A DNA stretch of 49,414 nucleotides from Saprospiraceae bacterium (GTDB lineage Bacteria; Bacteroidota; Bacteroidia; Chitinophagales; Saprospiraceae): positions 29,379 through 78,792 of the forward strand of contig JAHDIP010000002.1 in assembly GCA_020630735.1 (NCBI GenBank), written 5' to 3'. This document shows, in pieces, positions 26,066 to 35,430 of the stretch. The notes beneath the pieces were generated by a model. The model saw only the letters and a list, made by a program, of their open reading frames with translations, made no database searches and had not been told where the DNA came from. The stretch's first letter is position 1. Each line of letters starts with the position of its first letter. Both the position numbers and the translations under genes were made by a program.

Positions 26066-28801
26066 ATGAGAACTAACTTAGCTTTAGTAGTTGCTATCTA
26101 TTTATTGCAAATACCTTTGTTATTCGGACAGCAAACTACAACTACCCAAACTCAAGATAAAACTTGCGCATACGATGAGGTGCAAGCATCACTGCAAAAC
26201 GACCCTGCTTATATCGAAAAAACGAAAACTTACGAAAAGGCCTACCGTAAATATATGACCGAAGAATATGCAAGTTCACATGCCCCAGGTACCGTCTACA
26301 CGATTCCTGTTGTGGTTCATATTATCCATGCAGGAGCAGCTTTAGGTACTGAAGCTAATCCTACAGATGAAACCGTATCACAAATAATCCAAGAATCGTC
26401 TGATCGTTTTCGACACACTAGCGGGTTAACTTTTGACAATCCATATAGTGGTGTAGATACAGAAATAGAATTTTGTATGGCTACAACAGACCCTGATGGC
26501 AATTATACAACTGGTGTACATCGCTACTACGATCCTGTCAATGCTACTCGTCCCAATGACCCAAATACGAGTGGTGATTATTGGGCTTTAGTACCTGATT
26601 TGTCATTAATTCAATGGGACCCTGACTTATACTGCAATCTCTTTATTGTTACCGATTTACCAGATGCTTCAGGTGTATTTATATTCTCAAGTAGTAGTAA
26701 TTTTGATGCAACACTTTATGATTCTGGAGCTTTTTGGTCTGGTCTAATTGCGCATGAAATAGGACATTATTTCTCCTTAAAACATACTTTTCAAAGTGCT
26801 TGTCCTAATGCAGATTGTCTAATAGCAGGAGATGCCGTGTGTGATACACCTCCAAAGTCAACTTCTGGTTATGTTGGAGGTTCTTGTGGAGCACCAGCTA
26901 ACTCTTGCACAACAGATGATGAGGATACAAGTACAAACAACCCATATAGATCGACTGCTTTAGGAGATGTACCTGATATTTTAGAAAATTACATGGACTA
27001 TACTGGCGGTTGTTGGGATGCTTTTACACAAGGGCAATCAGCTAGAATGCGTTTTGATATCCAGAATGATCGTTCAGCTTTAGCAAACTCTACTGCGTGT
27101 AATACAAATGCAGCACCTGCTAACGAAGCAGGTATTATTGCGTTTGATACGAATAAAGGAATTTGTGATGTTTCTTTTTCACCAATTGTAACGATAGCCA
27201 ATTATGGTAGTTCGACTTTAACGAGTACAATGATAACAGTAGAAATAGATGGAGCAGTAGTACAAAACTATAGTTGGTCTGGTAGTATTGCTGTTGGAGA
27301 AACGGCAGATGTAATGCTTTCTCCAATTACATTAAGTGATGGACAATATTTACTTACTGCTTATACAAGTAATCCAAATGGTAGTGCCGATGGTTTTCCC
27401 AATAATGATACCTATTACTCAACGATTAATATTCTTTCTTCTGGGTTGACATTGCCATATGCAGAGGATTTTTCATCGTGTACTATACCAGATTATTGGA
27501 CGACCTTGAATGCCACTTCAGTAGATTGGGATTTAAGTAGTTCAAGTAATTTAGCAACTTGTATGCCGGGCTGTCGAGCACAAGTACTAGCTTTTGCACC
27601 TGCTTCCCAAACAGCTATCTTATCAATGCCTTTACTAGACTTAACGGCTTATAGTGGTTCTGTTTTGACATTTGATTTAGCTTATGTTGCGCGTTATTCT
27701 TTTATTACCAATTCACTTACCGTTCAGGCTTCTACAGGTTGTGGAACACCTACTGTATTATTTTCAGAAGCAGATTTAGATTTAGCTACAGACGGAACGG
27801 GAGCGTTTAGTAGCGACTATCATTATCCTGTTTGTTCGGAGGTCGAAACTATTACAATTGACCTTAGTGCTTTTGATGGACAAAGTCAGGTACTTGTCGA
27901 ATTTGTGGCAACAGGTCGTTGGTATAATCCACTACTAATGGATAACGTTAACGTTGTTGGTACAGCTACAGTAAGTTGTTTACCGCCAACAGTACCACAA
28001 GTAACAGGTATCAGCGGAAATGTTGTCAAAATCGATTGGACGTCAGCTAATGATGCAGAGCGTTATAGAGTTCGCTATAGAGAAGTCGGTGGATCATGGA
28101 CAGAAAAATTGACAGCAGGGACAGAGACATTCCGTTTTTTGAATGATCTTATACCAAATACTACTTATGAGTATCAGTTGAAAACAAATTGTTCTTCAGC
28201 TAATTCAGTATGGTCTGGAACGAATACATTTATAACCTTGTCAGATGTTTGCGATATTCCTGCATCTAGTACTGTGACCTTATTAAGTGCAACGTCTGCA
28301 AGAGTAGATTGGAGTGCAAATACTGCTGATCAAAAATATAAATTTAAATACAAGCCAACTTCTGGAAATATTGCCTGGACAGAATACACAAGTTTGAATG
28401 TAAATACTAAAACGGAAACTGGACTTCTAGCTGCAAAAGAATACAAATACAAGTTAAAAACAAAATGCTCAGGTGGTTGGACCAATTGGTCTGGCAACTC
28501 TTTTTTCACAACACCTGCATCATTTGAAAGTGCTGAAGAAATGGCAAGGCTGCTTTCTACTAATGAAGAAATAACGTTGTCTCCAAATCCTGTCAATACA
28601 TTTTTAAAGCTTAACTGGAATGGTACTATAATAGAAAGAATTAAAATCATAGATATAAATGGTCAGATAATATCTGAATTAGAACCTGAAGGAACCTCAG
28701 AAATAACAGTTAATGTTGAGGATATGCCAAATGGTTTATACTTTGTACGTTTCTTAACAAAAACGCAAGAAGTGCACACGAATAAGTTTATGAAATATTA
28801 G
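26066..28801 (+). CDS. Secreted M43 (cytophagalysin-like) zinc metalloprotease with FN3 domains and T9SS type A tail
   Basis: 911 residues. A signal peptide (LALVVAIYLLQIPLLFGQ) leads into a propeptide and a catalytic domain with the extended zinc motif HEIGHYFSLKH (H230, E231, H234, H240) and the Met-turn NYMDYTGG. CxxxDCL and VCDTPP cysteines are typical of pappalysin/cytophagalysin proteases. A CARDB/Ig-like and a jelly-roll-like segment follow (~350-630). Two fibronectin type III domains lie at ~637-815 (VKIDWTSANDAERYRVRYR and VDWSANTADQKYKFKYK). The last ~75 residues form a type A sorting domain (LSPNPVNTFLKLNW...GLYFVRF). It should be secreted by the type IX system and degrade extracellular proteins. 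It stands alone, preceded by repeat copy B and followed after 176 bases by a strong terminator. Confidence 0.94.
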   Translation: MRTNLALVVAIYLLQIPLLFGQQTTTTQTQDKTCAYDEVQASLQNDPAYIEKTKTYEKAYRKYMTEEYASSHAPGTVYTIPVVVHIIHAGAALGTEANPTDETVSQIIQESSDRFRHTSGLTFDNPYSGVDTEIEFCMATTDPDGNYTTGVHRYYDPVNATRPNDPNTSGDYWALVPDLSLIQWDPDLYCNLFIVTDLPDASGVFIFSSSSNFDATLYDSGAFWSGLIAHEIGHYFSLKHTFQSACPNADCLIAGDAVCDTPPKSTSGYVGGSCGAPANSCTTDDEDTSTNNPYRSTALGDVPDILENYMDYTGGCWDAFTQGQSARMRFDIQNDRSALANSTACNTNAAPANEAGIIAFDTNKGICDVSFSPIVTIANYGSSTLTSTMITVEIDGAVVQNYSWSGSIAVGETADVMLSPITLSDGQYLLTAYTSNPNGSADGFPNNDTYYSTINILSSGLTLPYAEDFSSCTIPDYWTTLNATSVDWDLSSSSNLATCMPGCRAQVLAFAPASQTAILSMPLLDLTAYSGSVLTFDLAYVARYSFITNSLTVQASTGCGTPTVLFSEADLDLATDGTGAFSSDYHYPVCSEVETITIDLSAFDGQSQVLVEFVATGRWYNPLLMDNVNVVGTATVSCLPPTVPQVTGISGNVVKIDWTSANDAERYRVRYREVGGSWTEKLTAGTETFRFLNDLIPNTTYEYQLKTNCSSANSVWSGTNTFITLSDVCDIPASSTVTLLSATSARVDWSANTADQKYKFKYKPTSGNIAWTEYTSLNVNTKTETGLLAAKEYKYKLKTKCSGGWTNWSGNSFFTTPASFESAEEMARLLSTNEEITLSPNPVNTFLKLNWNGTIIERIKIIDINGQIISELEPEGTSEITVNVEDMPNGLYFVRFLTKTQEVHTNKFMKY

Positions 28802-28977
28802 TAAGTGCTTGGATATAAATAAGCGTCACTTTTTGAATGAGGATATTTTTCTAAATAATGCATTTTTTGAAAGTGTGGCCTAAACTATAGTTGAGAAAGA
28901 ATAAGACCATTTCGGCAAAAAAGAAACCTTCAAAAGTTTCGATTATTTGTGTATAAGTACTTTTATTATCTAGTTAT

Positions 28978-29024
28978 ATTAAAAAAGCCTCTTTATTCCT
29001 GAATAATAAAGAGGCTTTTTTAAT
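28978..29024 (+). terminator. Strong terminator downstream of the metalloprotease
   Basis: A 20-bp perfect stem (28978-28997 with 29005-29024) has a 7-nt loop and A/T-run flanks on both sides, so it could work in both directions. It lies 176 bases after the metalloprotease stop, implying a long 3' UTR or an unseen short transcript. Confidence 0.8.
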
Positions 29025-29150
29025 TTTAACATTATTAGATCACTTTTCTTAATCTATTGATAAATAATAGTTTATGTATTAAATTTATAATTCAAGTACA
29101 TATTATGATATTTTATTTATATAAAAGCTGGAAATAAAGTAAATAATGTT

Positions 29151-29158
29151 TACCTTTG
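29151..29158 (+). promoter_or_regulatory. Bacteroidota-type -7 promoter box (TACCTTTG)
   Basis: An exact TAnnTTTG match. Use of this box gives a ~435-base leader for the gene at 29599. No TTTG is visible at -33, so confidence is limited. Confidence 0.4.
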
Positions 29159-29360
29159 TATACACTCTGCGACCAATATATGCAAGAGAGAGAATTAATA
29201 GTTGAATCCCAATTCCCACCGATTTAAAAAATACCTTAAACCGTTTTTAGAAAAAATCAGTAAAGAGCTACTGATACGATTAATTCAATGAATTGCTTAT
29301 TCATTTGGATTAATAGCAATTTTGTGAGCTTCACTTAATAGATAAGTCTGTTAAGTGTCA

Positions 29361-29385
29361 AGTGTTGTATAGCGTATACAGCACT
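29361..29385 (+). promoter_or_regulatory. Hairpin in the leader of the HYR/dockerin-like gene
   Basis: AGTGTTGTATA pairs with TATACAGCACT (11 bp including one G-T wobble, loop GCG), followed by ATATTTTAG. It may act as an attenuator or stabilise the leader. Confidence 0.4.
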
Positions 29386-29402
29386 ATATTTTAGTTTATC
29401 TC

Positions 29403-29429
29403 ATGAAAAAAAATGTTCCCCCCTCTTAA
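29403..29429 (+). CDS. Possible 8-codon upstream ORF (MKKNVPPS)
   Basis: The sequence around this ATG (ATCTCATGAAAAAAAATG) is almost identical to that around the real start at 29599 (one A fewer), 196 bases downstream. The short frame contains two consecutive prolines and a run of six C. It could be a leader peptide, or simply a duplicated stretch of sequence. Confidence 0.25.
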   Translation: MKKNVPPS

Positions 29430-29598
29430 CCTTAGGACCAACCTTAAAGCTTAGAGGATTTTACATTCTTTTTTGGATATTAAACAAGTCAGTTAAGACA
29501 ATCTAAAGAATAGTACATTGCGGGTTTATAATAATTGTTGCTATTGCTTTAGAGCGTGAAAAGTATGTGTATTGTTAAATTCAAAATTTTAAAATCTC

Positions 29599-32500
29599 AT
29601 GAAAAAAATGCTTACTAATTTCTTCCAAAAGAATTGGTACATGACAAAACCTCTAGCAAGCTTGTTGCTACTAATGGTTTTTACGTTATGGAGCAATGGT
29701 GTTAATGGGCAGTGCTCATTAGCGTGTAATGACAATATCAATTTGTCAGTAGATGGCGATTGTGAAGCTACGGTCACAGTCGATATGATACTTGAAGGAT
29801 ATGAAGGAATAGACTGTGATGGTCCTTTCGTCGTTGAAATTCAATATCTAGATGGTACTCCTATTCCTACTAGCCCAAGTGTTGGTGCTACGGAAGTGGG
29901 ACAAACTTTTATTGTTATGGTTTCTGATCCAACTGGCAATTCTTGTTGGGGGAATTTAACGGTAGAAGATAAAATAGATCCAATTATTGTTTGTCCTGAC
30001 GATGCAGAAATTTTCTGTACAGAAGGTACAGAACCATCTTACCCAGCAGATTACCCTACGGTAACTGGTGCGCCTTGTTGTTCAATAACAGCAGGCGATT
30101 TTACGTATGAAGATGGTCCTTCTACTCCTCCTAATGATGCTTGTGAAGAAAGTTTTGTTAGAACATGGACATTTACAAGTTGTAATGGTAATACTGCTAC
30201 TTGTGAACAAACAATCATTAGAACAAGACCAGGTGTTGCTGATGTAACCTTCCCTGATGATGTTACCCTAGAATGTGGTGATGCTTCAGATCCTGAAGAT
30301 TTATCAGAAGCAGATGATTTTCCTAATGTAAATGGAGAAGATATAGATTACCTTAAGTGTAATCTTGGTTCTAGCTATGTAGATCAAACAATTGAACTAT
30401 GTACTGGTAGTAGAAAAATTCTACGTACTTGGACGGTTGCTGATTGGTGTACAGGCGAAATTGTTGAAGAACCACAAATTATTAAAATTTTAGACTCAGA
30501 GTCACCTACTATTACATGTCCTGATGATATGACAGTAAGTACAGAGCAAAATAGTTGTACGGCTACGGTTTCATTACCTCAACCTGCTTCTTTAAATGAT
30601 GCTTGTTCTACTGCTGGTTATACAGTAACGGTTTCAGCAGGTAACTTAGTTGTTCTAGGTGCGGCTGCATATGTTGTTACTGATCTTCCAGAAGGTGGTC
30701 CTCACACAGTTACATATACAGCTGATGATGGTTGTGGAAACACAAGTGAATGTACAATGGAGATTACTGTTGAAGACGGTACGCCTCCTATTGCTATTTG
30801 TGATGAATACACAAATGTTTCTTTGGGTGTAGATGGCACAGGTAGAGTTTTTGCTGAATCATTTGACGATGGTAGCCATGACAACTGTAATGATGTTCAC
30901 TTCAAAGTTCGTAGAATGAATACTGCTGAATGTGATCGTTTAAATGGTGATGATGCTACTCAAGGTGGTTACCAAGAATGGTTTGATGATTATGCAGATT
31001 TTTGCTGCGATGATATCGGATCTAACGTTATGGTAATCTTACGTGTGTATGACGTATATCCTGGTGATGGACCAATTGCTGAAAACCGTCACAACGAAGG
31101 TGGTGACTTATATGGTCGTTACAACGAATGTATGGTAGAAGTTGAAGTAGAAGATAAGCTTGAGCCAATCATCGTTTGTCCTCCAGATATTACAATTAGC
31201 TGTGAGTTCCCTACTGACGACCTAAGTGTTTTCGGAACAGTGGTTACAGATGCTGATGATAGAGAAGAAATCATTATTGATGATGCAGGTAATACAGCAA
31301 TAGCTCAGCCTAATGTTTGGGGTATTGATGGATATGCTTACGATAACTGTTCATTGACTATTACAGAAGTTTCTAACCAAAACATTGAATGTGGTGAAGG
31401 TCTTATTACAAGATCATTTACAGCTACAGATGCTGGTGGTAGAACTGCTTCATGTGTTCAACGTATCTATGTTGTCAACTACAATCCATTTGATGAAGAT
31501 GATATCGTTTGGCCAATAGACAAAGAAGCTGATTGCTCTCAAGGTATTGATACAGATGCAACTGGAGAACCTGGTATTATCGAAGATGATTGTGATAATG
31601 TATTCGTTGGTCACGATGATTTGACCTTACCAGTAGAGTTTCCTTTCTGCTATAAAATATTACGTACTTGGATCGTAATTGACTGGTGTCAATTTAGCCC
31701 TAATGTACCAAATAGTCCTGGACGTTGGGAACACACTCAGGTAATTAAAGTATTGGATACAACTGCACCAACAGTTACAGCTCCTGCTGATGTTACGATC
31801 TTGAGTACAGAAGATAATTGTTCTTCTGGTCCTGTTACGCTTGATCCTGCAATTGGTTCTGATGATTGCGATGCAAACGTAACAATTACAAACGACCAAA
31901 ATAGTGGTGGTGAAGATGCAAGTGGTACATATCCGTATGGAACAACTACAGTTGTATTTACAGCTGAAGATGCTTGTGGAAATGTTTCTACTGATGAAAT
32001 GACAATTACAGTATTAGATGGCAAAGCACCAACTCCTGTTTGTCAACAAATCGCTACAACAGTAATGCCTTCTTCAGGTGAAATTACAATTTGGGCAACT
32101 GATTTCGAAGCTGATGGTAGTAGTTTTGATAACTGTACTGCTTTCGAAGATTTAGAATTTAGAATTAGAAGAACAGGTCAATTTGATCCTCCTAATAATA
32201 CAATACCTTCTGTTTCTCAAACAACTGTTACATTTGGTTGTGCTGACTTAGGTACGCAATGGGTTGATATGTGGGTAATTGATGAAGCTGGTAATGCAGA
32301 TCACTGTAGAACATTCATCGAAATCCAAGATCCAACAGGAGCTTGTGATCCAGATCCAACTGCTGGTTTAATTGCTGGTAGAATTGCAACTGAAATGGAA
32401 GAAGAAGTATCAGGTGTAATGGTTGGTTTCGATGGTTATAATGACTTCGAAACAGGTACTGATGGTACATACGAATTTTCAAATGTTGAAATGCACAATA

Positions 32501-33579
32501 ACTACACTGTTAATCCTCAAAAAGATGATAACCCATTAAATGGTGTTTCTACTTTTGACCTTGTACTTATTAGAAAGCATATTTTAGGAATCACTCCTTT
32601 TGATTCTCCTTACAAAATTATTGCTGCTGATATCAACAACTCTGAAAGTGTTACCACTTTTGATTTAGTTGAGTTACAGCAAACTATTTTAGGAATCAAT
32701 ACGACATTCACTAATAATACATCTTGGAGATTTGTAGACAAAAATTTTGTTTTCCCTAACGAAGCAAATCCATTCCAAACATCATTCCCTGAAGTTATTT
32801 CTTTTAATGACTTAGAAGAATCTGAAATGGCTGCAGATTTTGTTGCAGTAAAAATCGGTGATGTAAATGATAGCGCTATTCCTAGTGGTTTAGTTGGAAC
32901 AGAAAATCGTACAACTGCTGGTCAGTTATTATTTGATGTTAAAGATCAACAATTAAAAGCTGGTCAAGAATACACAATTGATTTCGCTGCACAAAGCGAT
33001 GTATTGGGTTACCAATTTACAATTGCATTCGATAATAACTTAGAGTTTGTTGCTGTTGCTAAAGGTGATGCTGCAAACTTTGGATTGACTAATCTTGACA
33101 ATGGTGTAATAACTACAAGTTGGAATGCTGTTGGTTTACCTAAAGGTACCAAATCAACATTTAGCTTAACATTTAGAGCAACACAAGATATTCAGTTAAG
33201 TGATGCTTTAACACTAAATTCTAATTTCTTAGCTGCTGAAGCTTACAGTAATGCTGAAGAATTATTAGAAGTTGGTATTGCATTCAATACAGAGAATGGT
33301 ACTCTTGTTTCTGGTAGCACTTTCGAGTTATACCAAAACAGACCTAACCCTGTGTTAAATGAATCTGTAATTGGTTTCAACTTAAGAGAAGCTGGTGCAG
33401 CAACATTGACTATTTATGATGTTTCTGGTAAAGTGTTAAAGCAAATTGCAAGCAACTATGCTAAAGGTTATAATGAAATAACAATTAGCAAAGCTCAACT
33501 TGAAGGTGCAGGCGTTGTATACTATCAGTTAGATACAGCTACCGAAACAGCTACTAAGAAAATGATTATTATCCAATAA
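29599..33579 (+). CDS. Secreted HYR-like protein with dockerin-like and cohesin-like modules and T9SS type A tail
   Basis: 1326 residues. The signal peptide is best read from MTKPLASLLLLMVFTLWSNG (ATG at 29641 is an alternative start). Repeated Cys-rich HYR-like beta domains fill ~40-920 (markers ITCPDDMTVST, VTYTADDGCGNTSECTMEITV, VVFTAEDACGNVSTDEMTITVLD). A CNA-B/SdrD-B-like domain follows (~930-975, GLIAGRIATEMEEEVSGVMV). A dockerin-like pair lies at ~981-1034 (STFDLVLIRKHILG and ADINNSESVTTFDLVELQQTILG). A cohesin-like beta-sandwich lies at ~1109-1231 (LLFDVKDQQLKAGQEYTIDF, GYQFTIAFDNN), and a type A sorting domain at ~1240-1326 (YQNRPNPVLNESVIGFNL). It is probably a structural or matrix surface protein. 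A terminator follows the stop. Confidence 0.9.
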   Translation: MKKMLTNFFQKNWYMTKPLASLLLLMVFTLWSNGVNGQCSLACNDNINLSVDGDCEATVTVDMILEGYEGIDCDGPFVVEIQYLDGTPIPTSPSVGATEVGQTFIVMVSDPTGNSCWGNLTVEDKIDPIIVCPDDAEIFCTEGTEPSYPADYPTVTGAPCCSITAGDFTYEDGPSTPPNDACEESFVRTWTFTSCNGNTATCEQTIIRTRPGVADVTFPDDVTLECGDASDPEDLSEADDFPNVNGEDIDYLKCNLGSSYVDQTIELCTGSRKILRTWTVADWCTGEIVEEPQIIKILDSESPTITCPDDMTVSTEQNSCTATVSLPQPASLNDACSTAGYTVTVSAGNLVVLGAAAYVVTDLPEGGPHTVTYTADDGCGNTSECTMEITVEDGTPPIAICDEYTNVSLGVDGTGRVFAESFDDGSHDNCNDVHFKVRRMNTAECDRLNGDDATQGGYQEWFDDYADFCCDDIGSNVMVILRVYDVYPGDGPIAENRHNEGGDLYGRYNECMVEVEVEDKLEPIIVCPPDITISCEFPTDDLSVFGTVVTDADDREEIIIDDAGNTAIAQPNVWGIDGYAYDNCSLTITEVSNQNIECGEGLITRSFTATDAGGRTASCVQRIYVVNYNPFDEDDIVWPIDKEADCSQGIDTDATGEPGIIEDDCDNVFVGHDDLTLPVEFPFCYKILRTWIVIDWCQFSPNVPNSPGRWEHTQVIKVLDTTAPTVTAPADVTILSTEDNCSSGPVTLDPAIGSDDCDANVTITNDQNSGGEDASGTYPYGTTTVVFTAEDACGNVSTDEMTITVLDGKAPTPVCQQIATTVMPSSGEITIWATDFEADGSSFDNCTAFEDLEFRIRRTGQFDPPNNTIPSVSQTTVTFGCADLGTQWVDMWVIDEAGNADHCRTFIEIQDPTGACDPDPTAGLIAGRIATEMEEEVSGVMVGFDGYNDFETGTDGTYEFSNVEMHNNYTVNPQKDDNPLNGVSTFDLVLIRKHILGITPFDSPYKIIAADINNSESVTTFDLVELQQTILGINTTFTNNTSWRFVDKNFVFPNEANPFQTSFPEVISFNDLEESEMAADFVAVKIGDVNDSAIPSGLVGTENRTTAGQLLFDVKDQQLKAGQEYTIDFAAQSDVLGYQFTIAFDNNLEFVAVAKGDAANFGLTNLDNGVITTSWNAVGLPKGTKSTFSLTFRATQDIQLSDALTLNSNFLAAEAYSNAEELLEVGIAFNTENGTLVSGSTFELYQNRPNPVLNESVIGFNLREAGAATLTIYDVSGKVLKQIASNYAKGYNEITISKAQLEGAGVVYYQLDTATETATKKMIIIQ

Positions 33580-34083
33580 AATCCGAGGTCATCCTAAAAG
33601 ACGACTTTTGATAAAGAAAATGAAAGCGACATTGATTATATCAATGTCGCTTTTCTTTTTTAATAACGGGTGAAAATAAGTTCGTCATTTTGAAATAGAG
33701 CTTATATATCTAGCTGAGTCAAAAAGCTCAATAATGATGGTTTTAGGGCTTTTGAAGAAATATAGAAACACAAATAATAGAAATACATTAGTCATTATTT
33801 ATCTAAAATTCTTTAGTCGAGGGCTTTTCTACTTTAGTTTCTTTTACAGAAATGAAACATATAGGGCCAAATGCTAGTAATGTCAGATTTTCGACTCACG
33901 CATTTTTATGAGAAAACCCTTCAGAAAAAGGAGACATATAGTATTTTGTTTAAATTTAATGCTACCTTTGAGCCTATTTTCAGAGTAGGTTACTTTTTTA
34001 TAGTAAAATTAATCGACTCTATATGTCATCCCGGATAGTGTCTTTTATTGGATCTACTAAAAACGGGAACAAAAAAGCGCGTA
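33580..34083. other. Intergenic region before the DEAD-box helicase gene
   Basis: About 500 bases. After the terminator there is AT-rich sequence with only weak hairpins (near 33837-33858 and 33970-34010) and no clear promoter box. The in-frame TTG at 34048 is not needed as a start. A long leader is common for cold-inducible helicases, but nothing here proves that. Confidence 0.4.
33623..33661 (+). terminator. Terminator after the HYR/dockerin-like gene
   Basis: A 14-bp perfect stem (33623-33636 with 33640-33653) with loop TAT is followed by TCTTTTTT; it lies 44 bases after the stop. Confidence 0.88.
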
Positions 34084-35337
34084 ATGAGATTTGAAGATTT
34101 GGAACTTATTGACCCAATATTAGAAGCACTAAAAGATAAGAATTATACAGAACCTACATCTATTCAAGAAAAAGCAATTCCTCTTGTCTTAGAGCGAAAT
34201 GATGTTTTAGGTTGTGCTCAAACAGGAACAGGTAAAACAGCAGCCTTTGCAATTCCGATTATACAGTTGATTCACCAAAGGGAGAAAAATACTAATGGAA
34301 AGCCCACTTTGAGGACATTAATACTCACACCAACAAGAGAATTAGCCATACAAATTGATGAAAATATTACAGCTTATAGTAAGGCTACAGTAGTGAAAAA
34401 TACTGTAATTTTTGGTGGCGTAAAGCAAATGAAACAGGTTGAGCGATTACGCAAAGGTGTTCATATTTTGGTTGCTACTCCTGGTCGATTGTTGGATTTA
34501 ATAACTCAAGGTATTATCAACCTTAATACGATAAAGATTTTTGTTTTGGATGAGGCAGACAGAATGTTGGATATGGGCTTTATTCATGATATCAAAAAGT
34601 TGTTGAAGTTGCTGCCAGTAAAACGCCAGTCATTGTTTTTTTCTGCGACCATGCCAGATAATATTTTATCTCTTTCGAATAAGATTTTAAATAATCCTAA
34701 GAAAGTAGAAGTAAATGCAGTTTCTTCAGCTGCAGAAACAATTCAGCAATATATCTATTATACAAACCGAACGAGTAAGAAAGAATTACTACTTTATATC
34801 TTAGAAGATAAAAGAATAGATCAGGTATTATTGTTTTCTAAAACGAAACGAGGTGCAGATCGAATTGCTCGTAATCTCAAAAAATCTAGAATTTCTGCTG
34901 CTGCTATACACGGAGATAAAGCACAAAATCAACGTCAAAAAGCATTGAAATTATTTAAGAGTGGAGAAGTTAGAGTACTAGTAGCTACTGATATTGCAGC
35001 AAGAGGAATTGATATTCAAAAACTAAGATATGTCATCAATTATGATATCCCTAATATTGCAGAAACATATGTTCATCGTATAGGTCGATCGGGGAGAGCA
35101 GGAGAGGAAGGTGTTGCTATTTCAATGTGTGAGCCAGAAGAGAATATATTTATACGAGATATAGAAAAACTGATCAATAAAAAACTAAATAAAATAGAAA
35201 ATAATCCATTTCCTCAGACAGATAAGCCTATGACAGAAAAAGAAAAGAAGGAATGGAATAAAGAAAAACAACGGAGAAAACAAGAGTTTTTTGCAAACAG
35301 AAAAAAAGCACGATCTAATTCAAGATATAATAGATAA
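34084..35337 (+). CDS. DEAD-box ATP-dependent RNA helicase
   Basis: 418 residues from the ATG at 34084 (MRFEDLELIDPILEAL), which matches the usual start of RhlE-type helicases better than the upstream TTG at 34048. All core motifs are present in order: Q motif PTSIQEKAIPL, motif I AQTGTGKT, Ia PTRELAIQ, Ib TPGRLLDL, II DEAD, III SAT, then helicase-C motifs including ATDIAARGID and VI HRIGRSGRAG. A short Lys/Arg-rich tail after ~residue 380 should bind RNA. The protein unwinds short RNA duplexes, for example during ribosome assembly or mRNA decay. It converges with the first MORN-caspase gene on a shared palindromic terminator. Best guess is RhlE; exact paralogue uncertain. Confidence 0.96.
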   Translation: MRFEDLELIDPILEALKDKNYTEPTSIQEKAIPLVLERNDVLGCAQTGTGKTAAFAIPIIQLIHQREKNTNGKPTLRTLILTPTRELAIQIDENITAYSKATVVKNTVIFGGVKQMKQVERLRKGVHILVATPGRLLDLITQGIINLNTIKIFVLDEADRMLDMGFIHDIKKLLKLLPVKRQSLFFSATMPDNILSLSNKILNNPKKVEVNAVSSAAETIQQYIYYTNRTSKKELLLYILEDKRIDQVLLFSKTKRGADRIARNLKKSRISAAAIHGDKAQNQRQKALKLFKSGEVRVLVATDIAARGIDIQKLRYVINYDIPNIAETYVHRIGRSGRAGEEGVAISMCEPEENIFIRDIEKLINKKLNKIENNPFPQTDKPMTEKEKKEWNKEKQRRKQEFFANRKKARSNSRYNR

Positions 35338-35349
35338 TGATCAAAAAAT

Positions 35350-35403
35350 AGTATTCAAAAAAGCCTCAGAAATCATATGATTTCTGAGGCTTTTTTGAAT
35401 ACT
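35350..35403. terminator. Perfect 54-bp palindrome, bidirectional terminator
   Basis: Bases 35350-35376 are the exact reverse complement of 35377-35403, with no spacer. The core is AAAAAAGCCTCAGAAATC with its complement, giving a T-run in either direction. It lies between the convergent helicase and MORN-caspase genes. Confidence 0.9.
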
Positions 35404-35430
35404 GTCGCTTTGGGAACCTAACAAATTAGT

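Larger units (their letters stand above)
28802..29598. other. Long intergenic region and structured leader before the HYR/dockerin-like protein
   Basis: About 800 bases: the metalloprotease 3' region, its terminator, a TACCTTTG promoter box (29151-29158), a 14-bp interrupted hairpin at 29280-29313 (AATGAAT/ATTCATT core), a second hairpin at 29361-29385, and a short upstream ORF at 29403-29429. No tRNA or protein gene was recognised. Confidence 0.5.

Noticed and set aside
34048-34083. TTG start giving a 12-residue longer helicase
   Set aside because: The ATG at 34084 begins exactly where RhlE-type helicases usually start, and the added residues are not family-like.
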